The notes beneath the pieces are model-generated. The model saw nothing but the letters and a program-made list of their open reading frames with translations. It ran no database searches and was not told the DNA's origin. From NCBI RefSeq assembly GCF_910592395.1, contig NC_088314.1:19116070-19180069 (forward strand): 64,000 bases of DNA, read 5' to 3'. The translations under genes were made by a program, and so were the position numbers. This document shows, piece by piece, positions 1-11,719 of this stretch. The DNA is from Lineus longissimus (Eukaryota; Nemertea; Pilidiophora; Heteronemertea; Lineidae). The stretch's first letter is position 1; every line of letters starts with the position of its first letter.

Positions 1-235
1 CTCAGGACAAGGTCTCCAGATTTCAGCCAAGAATTAAAGTGTGCTGCAGGCTGGCAACAGAAATCACTGGCCGTTTGGCTAATCACAGGCACCCGCAACT
101 AAAATTTCTCATTGTTGCGACATGCATTTTCAGACTGGTTCGCGTTTATCACACATCATTTTGCCTAAGATTCTGATGTTTCAATATCAGAAATAGTGAA
201 AGCACAAGTAACTTATTTGTTTAAAGTTTTTCGCC

Positions 236-3200
236 ATGCGTCTGAAAGTGTATCCTGGAGTGTTTGCCTGGGCTCTTCCTGTTGGCTCACTGTTCTCAAT
301 CAATGTGGTGAAAAAAACTCCCGTCATCCTGCTGGTGAGTGGGTTAGATAGAATTGATTACGATTACACATCATTAAGAGTCATATCATGGACAGGCGAG
401 GATTAACCCTCTAGGGGCAACTAAACATAAAGTTGTTTTCGAAAGCTCAAGACATTTGAAGTTCAAAATGAGTGAGTTTATGTTGCCTCTATAAATATGT
501 GTACAGTTAAAATGTTATTTGGCATTGAAAATTGGAATGGGGTGCTTGAGAAATAATCAATATGTGCATTATTCTCAAAATCATTATGTACTAAGCTACC
601 CCGATACTTGACTTGTTCCGGCTGTACTTCAAACAGGAGTGGGGAAATCCTTACCAATACACACCAAGGATATGGACAGAATTGAAATGGGGCAATGTCC
701 GGTTTTGTGAAATGACACTGATGGGGAACCTGGGGAGAGATTAAAAAAATTGATATTTTAAAAAGTTTTAAAGTACAATGTAATGAGATCAGGCCTGCTC
801 AGAATAACAAATTGCTTTCTCATTTTCTGGCAAGTCAATAAATAAACTTGTGACTGCTGCAACGAAAACAATAAAAGCATTAATATATTTTAGAATTGAA
901 ACTTTCAACTCACCTGGCTTAGAGAACAAGAAAACTTTACCTGGAAGCTGTACCTAGACATGTAAAAGTCAGGTTGAATATGTCTCAAAGAACTAGAGCC
1001 AGACATTTTCAAAGATCATGCAGAGCTGAATATTGTTCTCAGGCTTTTGTACCTGATTCCGAGTATATTCATATCCCTTTTACCTGTATAGAATGACATC
1101 CTCCCAGAGAAGGCCTTTTCTCGTTCTGAAATACACCAGAGTGTACACAATGGTGTATTTCTAGAGTGTTTCTCTAGTGTACACTAGAGTGCACTCAAGG
1201 TACAATATACACTAGAGTGTTTTCTAGGAATGTTATAAAAACCTGATTCAGTGTACACTAGAGTGCACTCAAGGTACAATATACACTAGAGTGCACTCAA
1301 GGTACAATATACACTAGAGTGTTTCTGGAACGCTATAAAAACCTGATTCAGTGTACACTAGAGTGCACTCAATGTACAATATACACTAGAGTGTTTTCTA
1401 GGAATGCTATAAAAACCTGATTCAGTGTACACTAGAGTGCACTCAAGGTACAATATACACTAGTGTTTCTGGAACGCTATAAAACCTGATTCAGTGTACA
1501 CTAGAGTGCACCCAAGGTACAATATACACTAGAGTGTTTTCTAGGAATGCTATAAAAACCTGATTCAGTGTACACTAGAGTGCTCTCAAGGTACAATATA
1601 CACTAGAGTGTTTTCTAGGAACGCTATCAAAATCTGCTGTGGGAGGATGGAGAATGCTAAACTTTCCGGATGATAGCATTCCATTCCAGTTGCTTGTAAA
1701 TTGTTTTTTAACAACTTGTTTATATTTTGTTTGTATGTTTCGTTGCAGGCTCAGCGGGAGCAGCACCTGAACACGTTGAAGGAAATACAGAAACAACAGA
1801 ATAATGCACACCCAGGTGAGCTATGTGAATCATGACATGTGAATCACACACTAATGCGAATCAGAACAAGTTGTGATCAGTTCCTCGTTAAAAAGTTTGT
1901 TTAATGGCAGACTATAGGAAGGAGCAACGTGGACTTTATCAAAGGCTGGAGCCAGATGGCTCAGATTAAGTTGCTCAAAGCAACGGATAAACCAGTGTCT
2001 CTCTCTGTTGTTGCACGGTACAACTGCATGAGTGATACTTATACGAGGAATAGTTGCATCAGTGAGTCAACCTAGACCCACTGCATATTGGTCGGCTTGT
2101 TGTCACAAATTGGGCCCCCAGGCCGCTGCCAATAACTGACAAAAGGCTTGGCTGGTTTATCCCTTCAGAACTTGTACCTATTATACCATACCATTGTACC
2201 ATACCACTCTATCAGCCTTAGTAATGATTTCCAACTTCACTTCAGGATGTCAATATTTAATCACCATTATGTTTCCAGAACCCATTCGTTGTCAATTTAT
2301 TGTGAGTTTCTCACAACGAGCGTATTCTATTTCCTAATCATGATTTAAAAACATTTGCTAACTGCCTAATTGCCTTCATAATCTATGCATATAATGCCAG
2401 TTAAAACTCCCCACAAATTGCTGCAGAATGTTGTTAATTTACAATTATGCTTTCGGGGAGGATATCAGATGCCTGCATGTACTTTTATATAATGGGATGG
2501 GATAAGCGTGGAACATTGAGACATCCTAAATTGGCCTTGTTGGAACATCGATGCCAAAGCCTTGGTTCTTCTTCTCCTTTCAGCCCAAGAATGAAGGCCA
2601 CACATCATCCCCTAGCCTTAACACAGCATCCCCTAGCCTTAACAATTGAATTCCTTAAGTTAAACGTATTAGTATCTCTTTGCTGCAGATGCGTTACACC
2701 AAGACTCTCCCTCCACTGTTCAGCGTGAGAATGAAGGACACTCAGCATCCCCTGTCCCTCACAATCAAATTCCTTAAGTTACTAGTATCTTCTTTCTGCA
2801 GATGTGCTTCTCAGGGACTTGCGTGTCACCTCTCCTTCCACTGTTCAGCGTGAGGAAGAAGTCCACAGAGCATCCCCCATCCCTTACGATCAAATTCCTT
2901 GAGTTACTAGTATCTTCTTTCTGCAGATGTGCTACTCAGGGACTTGCGTATAACCTCTCCCTTGACTGTTCAGCCGGAGGAAGAAGCCCGTGAAGTATCG
3001 CCCGTCCCTTACAATCGAGTCCCCATGGTTATTAATTTCGATGAATGGAGAAAAGGTGATCACCTCACTGTGCATGTCTGGTGTTAGCCTTAGAGTTGTT
3101 GACTGGGTAGATAGTTAGTTTAGACAGGTTTTGATTTCTGTATAACCCTGTAAAACAAAGTTGCCGTGAATGTTTTTTCTGTCTTTCTTTTGTATCCCTT

Positions 3201-6200
3201 TTGACAGCATTTAATTTCTTTAATTTTCAAATTTCTTTTTAATCAGAACTTTCCATCTATTTTAATCATTAATTTCAGCTTTATTGAAGCGCTTTTTAAC
3301 TTGAAGTGTTTTACTTGAATGTGATAGCATCTCAAGCATCTTGGCATCTTGGCAGTTTTGGCAAATTTTCTCAAAATGTTGTTGGTATCGTGCAGCAAAT
3401 GCATATTTTACCAAAAAAACATGGCCAATTGAAACTCCTCTTCTCTGAGATGGATCCTCCAGCCGCATTTCATTCGGTGGTTTCGGGCAACGTGCGCAGT
3501 TTGCTAAGTGGTTCATGAAGAAGCGATAATGGTCCCCCCATCGCAGTGAGGTACTGACAGCAATGGAGACAGCCAAGCGGCAATCCTGGGGGAAAGATCT
3601 TTAAACGTGCACCAGATTGACTTCTGCAAAAACAGGATACCATCATCGAAAGCTTCAGCTTCTTTTCATTTCACAACTATTGTGCTTTTTCTCCAGATGG
3701 TGGTCTTCCTTTAGAGCCTCCTGCAACTCCAATAGATGATGGTCACAATCCTTTCTCTTCTCCTCCTCCAAATAGAAAGGGGCAGCCGCATGAAACCAAA
3801 CCAATGCCCTTGTCACCCATGCCAAATCAAAAATGTCCACCTCACACGACATTACAGAGTCCCACAACGGATGGACAGCCACATGCTGCTCCTGTACCAG
3901 ATTTTCTAGGCGCTTCCCTCCCTCAATCGGACAACAGGAACCTGAAAGATCAACTCGGTGCCTCTCTACCGTGTCCTGGTCCTGGTGACATGCCGCCTGT
4001 AGGCATCTCCCAGGAAGAACCAATGAGGTCATTACCACCTGTCGACAGACTCAGCATGTCTTCGCCTCTGCCAATCGTTGGTGATCACCACTTGCAACGC
4101 CAGGTAGACCGACAGAACACTTCGTCACCTCATCCTTTTACAAACGATCGCCCCCCTGCGTCACCGAGGCTGCTTCGTGGGGATCGACATGGGACTTCTC
4201 CAAAACCACCAGGATCACCGTTACTAATCCGTAGCAGCCATTCCAATCCGTTCCTTGAAGATGATAGGTACCCTGGCTCACCGAAGTTGGTGCGTGAGAT
4301 CCACAGTGAGGGAGCACGTCCTGGGTCACCTGTCATTGCTCAACAAAGTTCCTCTGGATCACACAATATCCATTCCGGCCCAACACCCATGTCACCTAAA
4401 CTGCAACGTGGAAAGAGTGATCCAATGCCTCAGCATGTTCATCAAGAACCCTTGGCATCACCCAAATCAAAACATGACAAGAAACATGGAAAATCTGTTC
4501 TGAAGCATGTAAAAGATGAACAACCCCCTGGATCCCCTAAGCAGAAACATGGCAAGCAAAAGGGCAGGACTGTTTCAGACCAACCTCATGAAGATGGTAC
4601 CAGATCTCCTCAACCTACGCACGGCATCTTGTACAGTCCACCCCCACTGTCACCGGTGCAGAAAGAAGCTCTCGGACCCAATACCAGTGTATCCTCAACT
4701 CAGCCTGTCTGTGAGGATCCCCCAACATCACCAACAACTCTGGCTTTCTCTTACCAGCAAGTCCCGCAAGTCGTAGACTTCGATACGTGGCGCAAAGGTG
4801 ATTCTATCCAGTGTAGCGTTAGCAGTTCTAGAACTAACAGGTGCTGGTAGTTTCCAATAGAACACCTCGCAAGCTGATTACAACTTGAGTAGAACGGTCC
4901 ACCAGAAGTTGCAAGTAATCACAACCGAAGTAGAAACTGTCATGATGATATTGAGTGGAAAAATGGTGACTCATTCCAATCTAACAGTTTGCTGTCCTAT
5001 CTAGAACATATTGAAGCTGATAGTTTTCCAATAAAACACCTTGCAAGCAATTGTAAATTTAACGCAACCAGTGTAGAAAAGTCACCACGATTGAAATTGA
5101 TGATACTTCACAGGCAAAGTAGATATTTCAGATTGATTGCAGGCGTATTAGGTAAACACACCACGAATTACAACCAATTGCTATTACAGATTTATTGCAA
5201 GTAGAAAAGCACATACAAACTGCAAGTTAACACAACCAAATTAGAAATAAGGCCTCTACCAAAACGTGGGAGATATTTGACCAAAAACTGACTAAAATCG
5301 TAATGTCCCTCAGTTTTGGTTTTGATGTGGAACACATTTGAAGGTAAATCAGGACGTAAGTCCTTCATTTATACACCAGGCCTCTTCTTCTGTGTTTGTT
5401 TGTTTTGAATGTGTTGCTGCCTGTCCCTGCAGTGAGGCACCAGTTTGGTCCCCGGTCGTGGACCAGGGAGAGAGAGTCCATCACAAGGTACGGTGCACTT
5501 GGATGGAGTTTTTGGCTTTGAGCCAGCATTGCTCTGAAACTTCAACCCACCATAAATTTTTCATCAAAAACCGCGCTACACAGTTTGGTATTGACATAAA
5601 GTACTTGTTGATGTAAATCAAGTTGCAGGCACCCAGTCAGGATATCGGTTTTCTTTTATGCGCCAGTCAAATATCCACAAAGGAGATGAATTTTTGATTA
5701 CGCGATCAACCTCGATGATAAATGACGATGCAGGTTCGCTTTTTTCATGACAGTTGGGTATAATTATCATAAATGTTTGCAATTATTTGAATTGGCATAC
5801 AAGGCTCTTGGTCATTTCCATGAGAGTTTTTTCCTGTTTTGGTATTTGTGCCCCGATAATTATATGGAGCACTGCTTAGCTCCTATTAATGACGTTTTGA
5901 TCCTGTGTAGATGATGCCTGCACGTTCACTAATCTGTTATGAAAACTAGAGAATGTCGTGTGCATTATGGACCATGCACTTGCTGCGGTGTTCCAGATTA
6001 TGAAAATTATGATATATTTGGAGCTGCTCCATACTCTCCTTATTCAGTTTTAATGAAACATGGATAATAGACTGCATTCCTTCTATAGAGTCAGTAGTTG
6101 TCCTAGACTCTTCAAATTTAATATGTACTGTAATCTCGATACTACATGTTGATGAAGATTTAGATCAGTGTAAATAGGTCACAGGCTGCAGTCTTCTGTG

Positions 6201-9105
6201 AATATGAAAAATCTGAATATGATTTGTGTTTCTTGAATATTGGAAACTTGCACGAATCATCGTATCTTTCAGTTCTAACTCGCCGCATCATTTCATATTG
6301 ATGAGTGTGTGAGCGTACACTGTTTATACATCATGTTGTATCATACTGTAGTATCATATCTCTAGTTTCTAGAAGTTGGAAATATTGCTTTTTAGTCCAC
6401 TTGTGATGTAAATCTATCACAGTAGTTCCACTTCAAGTTGTAATAGTAGAACTTAGTAATTTTGTTGTACAATAGGTGTGAATGAATGCTTTGTAACACA
6501 GACTTTTAGGCGGTGATGTAATTCTGAATAGACTTAAGTATATTGAAAAATTGAAAGGATTTTTACATAATCAACTTATATAGTAGAACAAGATTATGTT
6601 AAGAATGCATGTAGTCACTATCAGCCTAGAAGCAAGGATGGAGAAAGACTCAGGAGGGGAAAAACATGTTTTTACTGACATCAGGGAGGACGGATTTCCC
6701 TTGTCCCAGCTAAAAAAGCCATGGTCGTATCCTAATATATGTGGGTTGATCCGGGCTTGTTCTTTCTTACTTGACTCATCAATGTAGCACTAATTACCTA
6801 TTGACTCATGTGCGTAGTTGTCATTCAGTGTCCACTTGAAGTATTAGTGCCCAGTGCCACCTGGTGTGACTGAAGTGAATCATCATTTCATACCCAGCAG
6901 AACTTTGAACAATAATGTCAACTTTACTCATATTTATAAATTTTTCAATGCGGTTTCTTTTCATTTTACAGAGCACTCATTCCCTAACATCCCAGAACCA
7001 GACTACCAGAAGGATGACGAGGGAACAAATGGTGAACAAGATAGCACGTCCCCCACGACATCCAAACCTCAGGGGTTAATAGAACCGAAAAAATTACGCA
7101 ATCCAAACCTAGAATCGAGAGAGAAATTGGACCTTCATAAAGAATTACTGTACAATTCTAAAATGTGAGTGAACCCTGGGCGGCCATGATTGAAGGAGCA
7201 TTAGCCCAATAGCTGTGCTAATGAGCGATTTTTGTTGCTGCGACTTATGACGTAGCCATGACAACATGACATTGTGGTGGGAATGCGGCCGCTGATTGGT
7301 CAAATTGCAATCACTCGTTGTTTTGTTATGGTTCCGTCACAGCCAGGTCATTGCATCGAATAAAATTGGTCGTTTACGCAGAGCTTTAGTGCTTTGACCC
7401 TGTCAACTATTACACCAATGGGCCTTAGCTCAATTCTGATGAGAAACCAAAAGTGTATGTATAGACGCACTGGCAAAGTTTCTGGGAACTAAAATTCCTG
7501 GCTTTTCATACCTAGTGAGAGAACTAGTCTATCAGTCACCAGTGAGTTAGTGTCTGATGATACCAAAAGCTGTGGTCCCTTGTATTGAGTATCTATGCCA
7601 GGGCAAGGCAAAGTTTAAACAAGTTTCTTCAGGATGTCGCATCTAAGAATGACGTCACAACCTCAGCATTTCCTGTCAGTTCCATTTCTAAGAAATGTTG
7701 TCGTCTAGTCTTCTGGTATTGATCTGATGCTTTTGTTCTCGTGATGAAAAATAGAATCTTCGCGTCATACGACTTTTTTTCTGTCGGCAATAAGTTGGTT
7801 TGATTGTCAACTTGCTTTGATGGTTTATCCAGGGTCGATGTAACATGTTACATGACAATTGATAGAACACCAGGAGGCTGGTGTAACACATGTGATGCAA
7901 GCCCAGCTAATCTACCCAGGCTCTGAGAAAGCTTTCTTCAGTGGACTCTGTTGCCTATAAAATCTGAAAGGATTGAACTTATCTGCAAATGTTGTGAAAG
8001 AGATCTCTAGGTTGCACCTCTCCCTGCGAGCTACAAGCATACCACAGCGACCCAGTATGCCACGGTCATGAGCCTATATGTTTTTGTTGCTCAACCAGCC
8101 AAAGCTTGTGCCAAGCCTACTTCATCTGTTGTTCTCTAAAGATCAGTAGTAATTAATGCTTGGACCGTTTCATATTTCAGGGGTATCGATATTTTGAATC
8201 AGAAATCAGAATTCAAGCGTGAGTTGGAAAAACGTCGAGAAAAGCAGCATGTTCGAGATAAGGAAGAATATCTTCGTAGTAAACGAACAAGTCTTGATTT
8301 ACAGCTACAGAAACAAGCCAATAAAATTAAAGAGGTGAGGTGTTTGGATTTAACCTCGATCTGTTCACAGCCACCCCTAAGTCCTATTGTTAAAGTGATA
8401 CTATGATGTGATTTACAACTTTGCGGAAATACGTCCGTTTTTGATTGTTGATCACAAATGTAAAGCTCAAATTTTCCATTTTTGATTAGATTTATTATAA
8501 AATCGCTGAATGTAAACCACCGCGACCGCAAAAATGTTCATGTTGTGACATCATCAACGAAAACAGCATCGAAGCGAGCGGGCGGGATTAAACCATCAAT
8601 TTCTAGAAAATGTGCATTCGATTCGAAAACCTTACTGATTTATGAGAAAGTGACGTAGTCATTTGTCAAAAACAGCTAAAACATTATATGGTGAAATTTT
8701 ACACGAGTTACCCTTTAAACTCGATCTGTTCACAGCCACCCCTAAGTCCTATTGTTAAGCCACTGCATTATGTGTCAAAACATCACATCTTCATACTGCA
8801 ACAATAGCATGAATGCTCAAAGTAAAGGTTCTCTGCTAGGCTTGGCTGCTGCTATGTCACTGCTAAGTTAGCGGAACTTCAAGGGCTCCATCATGGGCTT
8901 GCGCTGAGTTAAGTAGCGGTAACTGAACTGACCAGGGTTTGAATAAACAGCCCCCGATGTCCATATAGTTATATAGCTTTCTTTTAACTTCCAGTTGGAG
9001 GAACACCACGATGAGGCGGAGGATGATAGTAAAAAACCTGAATTTTTCAAGATCCATGCGAGGATTCGATCGACGAAGGTTCAATCAACGGAGGCCAACT
9101 CATGA
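236..9105 (+). CDS. FAM107: FAM107-family protein with long N-terminal cassette exons
   Basis: The last three exons, 6972-7164, 8181-8334 and 8995-9105 (stop TGA 9103-9105), encode a complete FAM107 (DUF1151) core: EPDY, then LHKELLYN, LEKRREKQ and PEFFK, in the order seen in vertebrate FAM107A/B, which are actin-associated coiled-coil proteins. Splice phases agree (2, then 0). Upstream exons with matching phases are 1749-1815 (ends phase 1), 2927-3055 (1-1), 3697-4797 (1-1, proline- and SP-rich, about 367 residues, probably disordered) and 5629-5733 (1-1). Each can join the phase-1 start at 6972. A candidate first exon is 236-334 (ATG 236, donor GTGAGT at 335, phase 0), which joins 1749 in frame. 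With all exons the protein would be about 652 residues, against roughly 130-145 in vertebrates. The core is certain. Inclusion of each upstream exon, and the true start, are inferred from frame alone. Cassette use suggests alternative splicing or promoters. Confidence 0.8.
1139..1635. repeat. Minisatellite in FAM107 intron, ~72-75-bp units
   Basis: About six tandem copies of a unit containing TATAAAAACCTGATTCA, then GTGTACACTAGAGTGCAC, then CAAGGTACAATATACACTAG. Unit starts near 1230, 1333, 1408, 1478 and 1550 give a period of 70-75 bp, with one longer unit. The units are rich in near-palindromic CACTAGAGTG. It lies in the intron before the coding exon at 1749 and does not encode anything consistent. 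Confidence 0.9.
2560..2926 (+). pseudogene. Decayed tandem copies of the FAM107 cassette exon
   Basis: Three imperfect ~115-130-bp direct copies precede the intact exon at 2927-3055. The copies starting at 2689 and 2802 keep the acceptor (CTGCAG) and the first ~30 codons in the same phase (shared SPSTVQRE peptide and a SP(V/I)P peptide). Both then hit an in-frame stop right after the QIP codons (TAA 2775-2777 in the first) and lack the donor. The most upstream copy, about 2560-2688, is more degraded. These read as exon duplicates that lost function. If spliced in, they would truncate the protein. Confidence 0.75.
8355..8758 (+). mobile_element. TTAA-flanked MITE with duplicated flank (copy 1)
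   Basis: An element of about 326 bp (8394-8719) begins AGTGATACTAT after TTAA and ends GTTACCCT before TTAA. A second copy lies inverted at 61091-61417. The ends are imperfect inverted repeats, and TTAA at both ends in both copies points to a piggyBac-type non-autonomous element (inference). In this copy a perfect 39-bp direct repeat (8355-8393 and 8720-8758, starting CTCGATCTGTTCACAG) brackets the element, far longer than a TTAA target duplication. It sits in the last intron of the FAM107 gene. Confidence 0.75.
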
Positions 9106-10186
9106 CATGATAGCAAGAATGGGCTGAAATGATAGACTGATAGTCGGGCCATGGACTGGTTGCTCTGTTTACCAGTATTTTGGGCAATTTGATATGTGGA
9201 AACTAGTCGTTTTCAAGCTGACCTTTGTCTTACGATCAACCGGTCCAAAATTTGGAGTCAGAAAATTTGATGCTGGTTCTTTGGCAGAATAGTGTGGATT
9301 CTGAGGGAAAAGATTACATCTGGAGGGGCGATTGCAATGGCGTATTTCCTCGAGCAGGTAAAAGATTAAAAAATTTACGACAATGACTGAAGTCACATAA
9401 TCTGGTGTACTGAAGAGAGGTGTTGTTGAAATGAGAAGATGTATTTTGAGATATTTCTCGAAGGTCTACCTCGTGATATTTCTTCATTGTCTTAATTTAA
9501 ACTGCCAAATTTTCCTAAGAGTTACACGTATTTCATGGATTTCTAAGAAAAAAATCGACTCGCTAGAACGAAAATGGCAAAAAATTTGTGAATTTTTGGG
9601 AATGTGTGTGTACATTTTCATATGCATCCAGAGAGTGCCCTCTCCACAGGGAATCAATAATCTGCATTAGTGCTGACCGGATATTTCTCCTCCTGTCATA
9701 TTTCTTACTCAAGTGAGAAGTTGTGCTTTGTACATTCAGCGAGAATAGTGCAAAGATATAAATATTATGTTTATCAAGATTTGCTGAGAATTTCTTTTGA
9801 GGTTATGTTCTCGAGTACTCATTTCACCAAAGTATTTTTTCTGTCTGAGGAAAAAACATAATAAAACATTCATCATCTCATGCTTATTAGCACTAATTTT
9901 TCGGTTTATTTTGTTGCTTTCAAAAACTTTGACTTGGGAGAAGGAATTTTCTCCTTAGGTGTTGATTTTATAAACTTAGATTATGATGATATTAGAAATA
10001 TGTTTCGTCTGGGTTTGACCAAATTTTGGTATCAGAGTACTGGAGAATAAAACCATACAAATCGTCTCAACTTATTGGAAATATGTGCTTTCTAACATTG
10101 ACCACACTTTCAGGTTTTTTTGTGTATCTTGGCAGCAAATAAACTTACAAAAATAGAACGCTGCTGTTAGAGTTAATTTGACATTA

Positions 10187-10582
10187 GCCGCACTTACACC
10201 ACCTGAAAATGGACCACCAATCTTGGTTCGGGAACCAATGCCGCACCATCGAAAATCCACCAAGCGCTTACACCAGCGCTGCAGCTAGTTATAAAATCCG
10301 GCTACAGATGGCGCGCAAACAATAAATTGCATGCGCAGAAAGCGCCATTTCGAAAGCGCCGCCTGGAGCCGAACCATCTAACTAGCTAATTGCCGATCCA
10401 TTTGCGCGTACACCACGACAAACCGAGCTTTTAACAAGCCGGGCGAATTTGGACCATCAAGCTTGGTGGGACAAATTCGCTCGGCAATTTGTATCGGCAA
10501 TGGATTGCCGAACCAATTTGTTGCGGCAATGTGGTGGTGTAAGTGCAATTGGTCCACCAATATTTCGTGGTGTAAGCGCAGC
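10187..10582 (+). mobile_element. ~0.4-kb MITE, TA-type (copy 1)
   Basis: It is bounded by inverted ends GCCGCACTTACACCAC and GTGGTGTAAGCGCAGC. A second near-identical copy is inverted at 63445-63852. The interior is GC-richer than its surroundings and contains repeated CCACCAATnTTGG-like and GGCAATTTG-like segments and the string CAGATGGCGCGCAAAC. It encodes no transposase. The TA flank is clear at copy 2 and partly decayed here (TTA on the left, TTT on the right). Non-autonomous DNA element; the Tc1/mariner-like assignment is an inference from the TA. Confidence 0.8.
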
Positions 10583-11570
10583 TTTTGTCCTGTTGTGGTC
10601 GTGTGATGAATACACGTTTGTCGATAGGAGTATGTGAAGTCAGGTGATAGTTTCCTTTCGAGCCGCACAGGTTATGAGACTGGTGGAAATGCTCTATAGC
10701 GTACATGAAGAATCTAAATGGACCACTTTCAGAGATAACACTCGATTTACCGTTCTTTTGCAGCTTTTTGCTGGTTTAGTTTTAGTGATGGGTCTAAAAG
10801 CATCGATAATTTGGTGGTAGCCTTGATATCTTTAACCAAGCAGTGCTTGAAATCTTAGGGCAGGACCCTTATTGTTTTATTCTTCCAATCTCCATGATAC
10901 TGTAAGCCCCTTTATTTTCATGTGCCTAATATTGTCGCATCTTTTGCGTATGGCAACAAAATATTACAACTTGAATCAATCTAATGTGGTCTGTGCCTGT
11001 CAAAATTGACTTCTCTGCGCAAGTGTAGTTTCCCTCTTTGTGACTTTCAGAGTCAGCGCCACTCAGGAGTTAATTCAGATCTGCGACATATGATGTAGCT
11101 TGCCCTGTTAGGCTTTAAATGTTAATGATTGAATCTTTACTTTCGAATCATAAATACTAAACTTCAGAGGTGAGCAGGCTTTACAATACTCGAGATATAT
11201 TTTTGCTATTGTGCGCTTTACTTCTATTATAAGAATCATCCATATTCTGTGCTTACAATTACTTCATTTTCATGATTTTGATGTTTCGTACTTGTAAAAC
11301 TTTTGTAATTTGTGATTGGTGAATGACTGTCTAGTTTTGAAGTTTGCCAGTTGGTATTTGTGGTGGTATGGTTTCTTAATTTGATGGAAAATTCTGTATA
11401 TTTGTTGCTATAATTGATTGGTTGACTTCAGGGAAAAAGTGTATGAAATAATTTGAGTGTTGCTGAAACATTTTGGTGTGTATCATGTGAGCAGGAATTC
11501 GAAATTTGCTCCATTCTTCACGGAATGATATTTCATAACCTATATTGCTGTATATTTAGGTTGAAGGAAG

Positions 11571-11719
11571 TACAGTAGAACCTCCATTAGTGGACACCTC
11601 TGTAAGCAGGACTCCCTCTCTGTTAGGGACTATTTGACCTCTGTAATCCAGACACCTCTACATTAAGGACAGCACTTGTTCAGTCCCAAGGGTGTCCTTG
11701 ATAGAGAGGTTCTACTCTA
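11571..11719 (+). mobile_element. Short pogo/mariner-like MITE (family CAGTAGAACCTC)
   Basis: It starts TACAGTAGAACCTCC and ends GAGGTTCTACTCTA, an inverted-repeat pair with TA at the ends. The inside carries alternating GGACACCTCT / AGGTGTCC-like segments. Related copies lie at 15635-15784, 58794-58868 and 61941-62125. Too short to encode a protein. Confidence 0.75.

Noticed and set aside
5433-5487. A possible exon (acceptor CCCTGCAG, donor AAG|GTACGG) between FAM107 cassette exons
   Set aside because: At 55 bp it cannot join the phase-1 exons on either side without a frameshift and stop. It could still be a 5' UTR exon, but I see no support.
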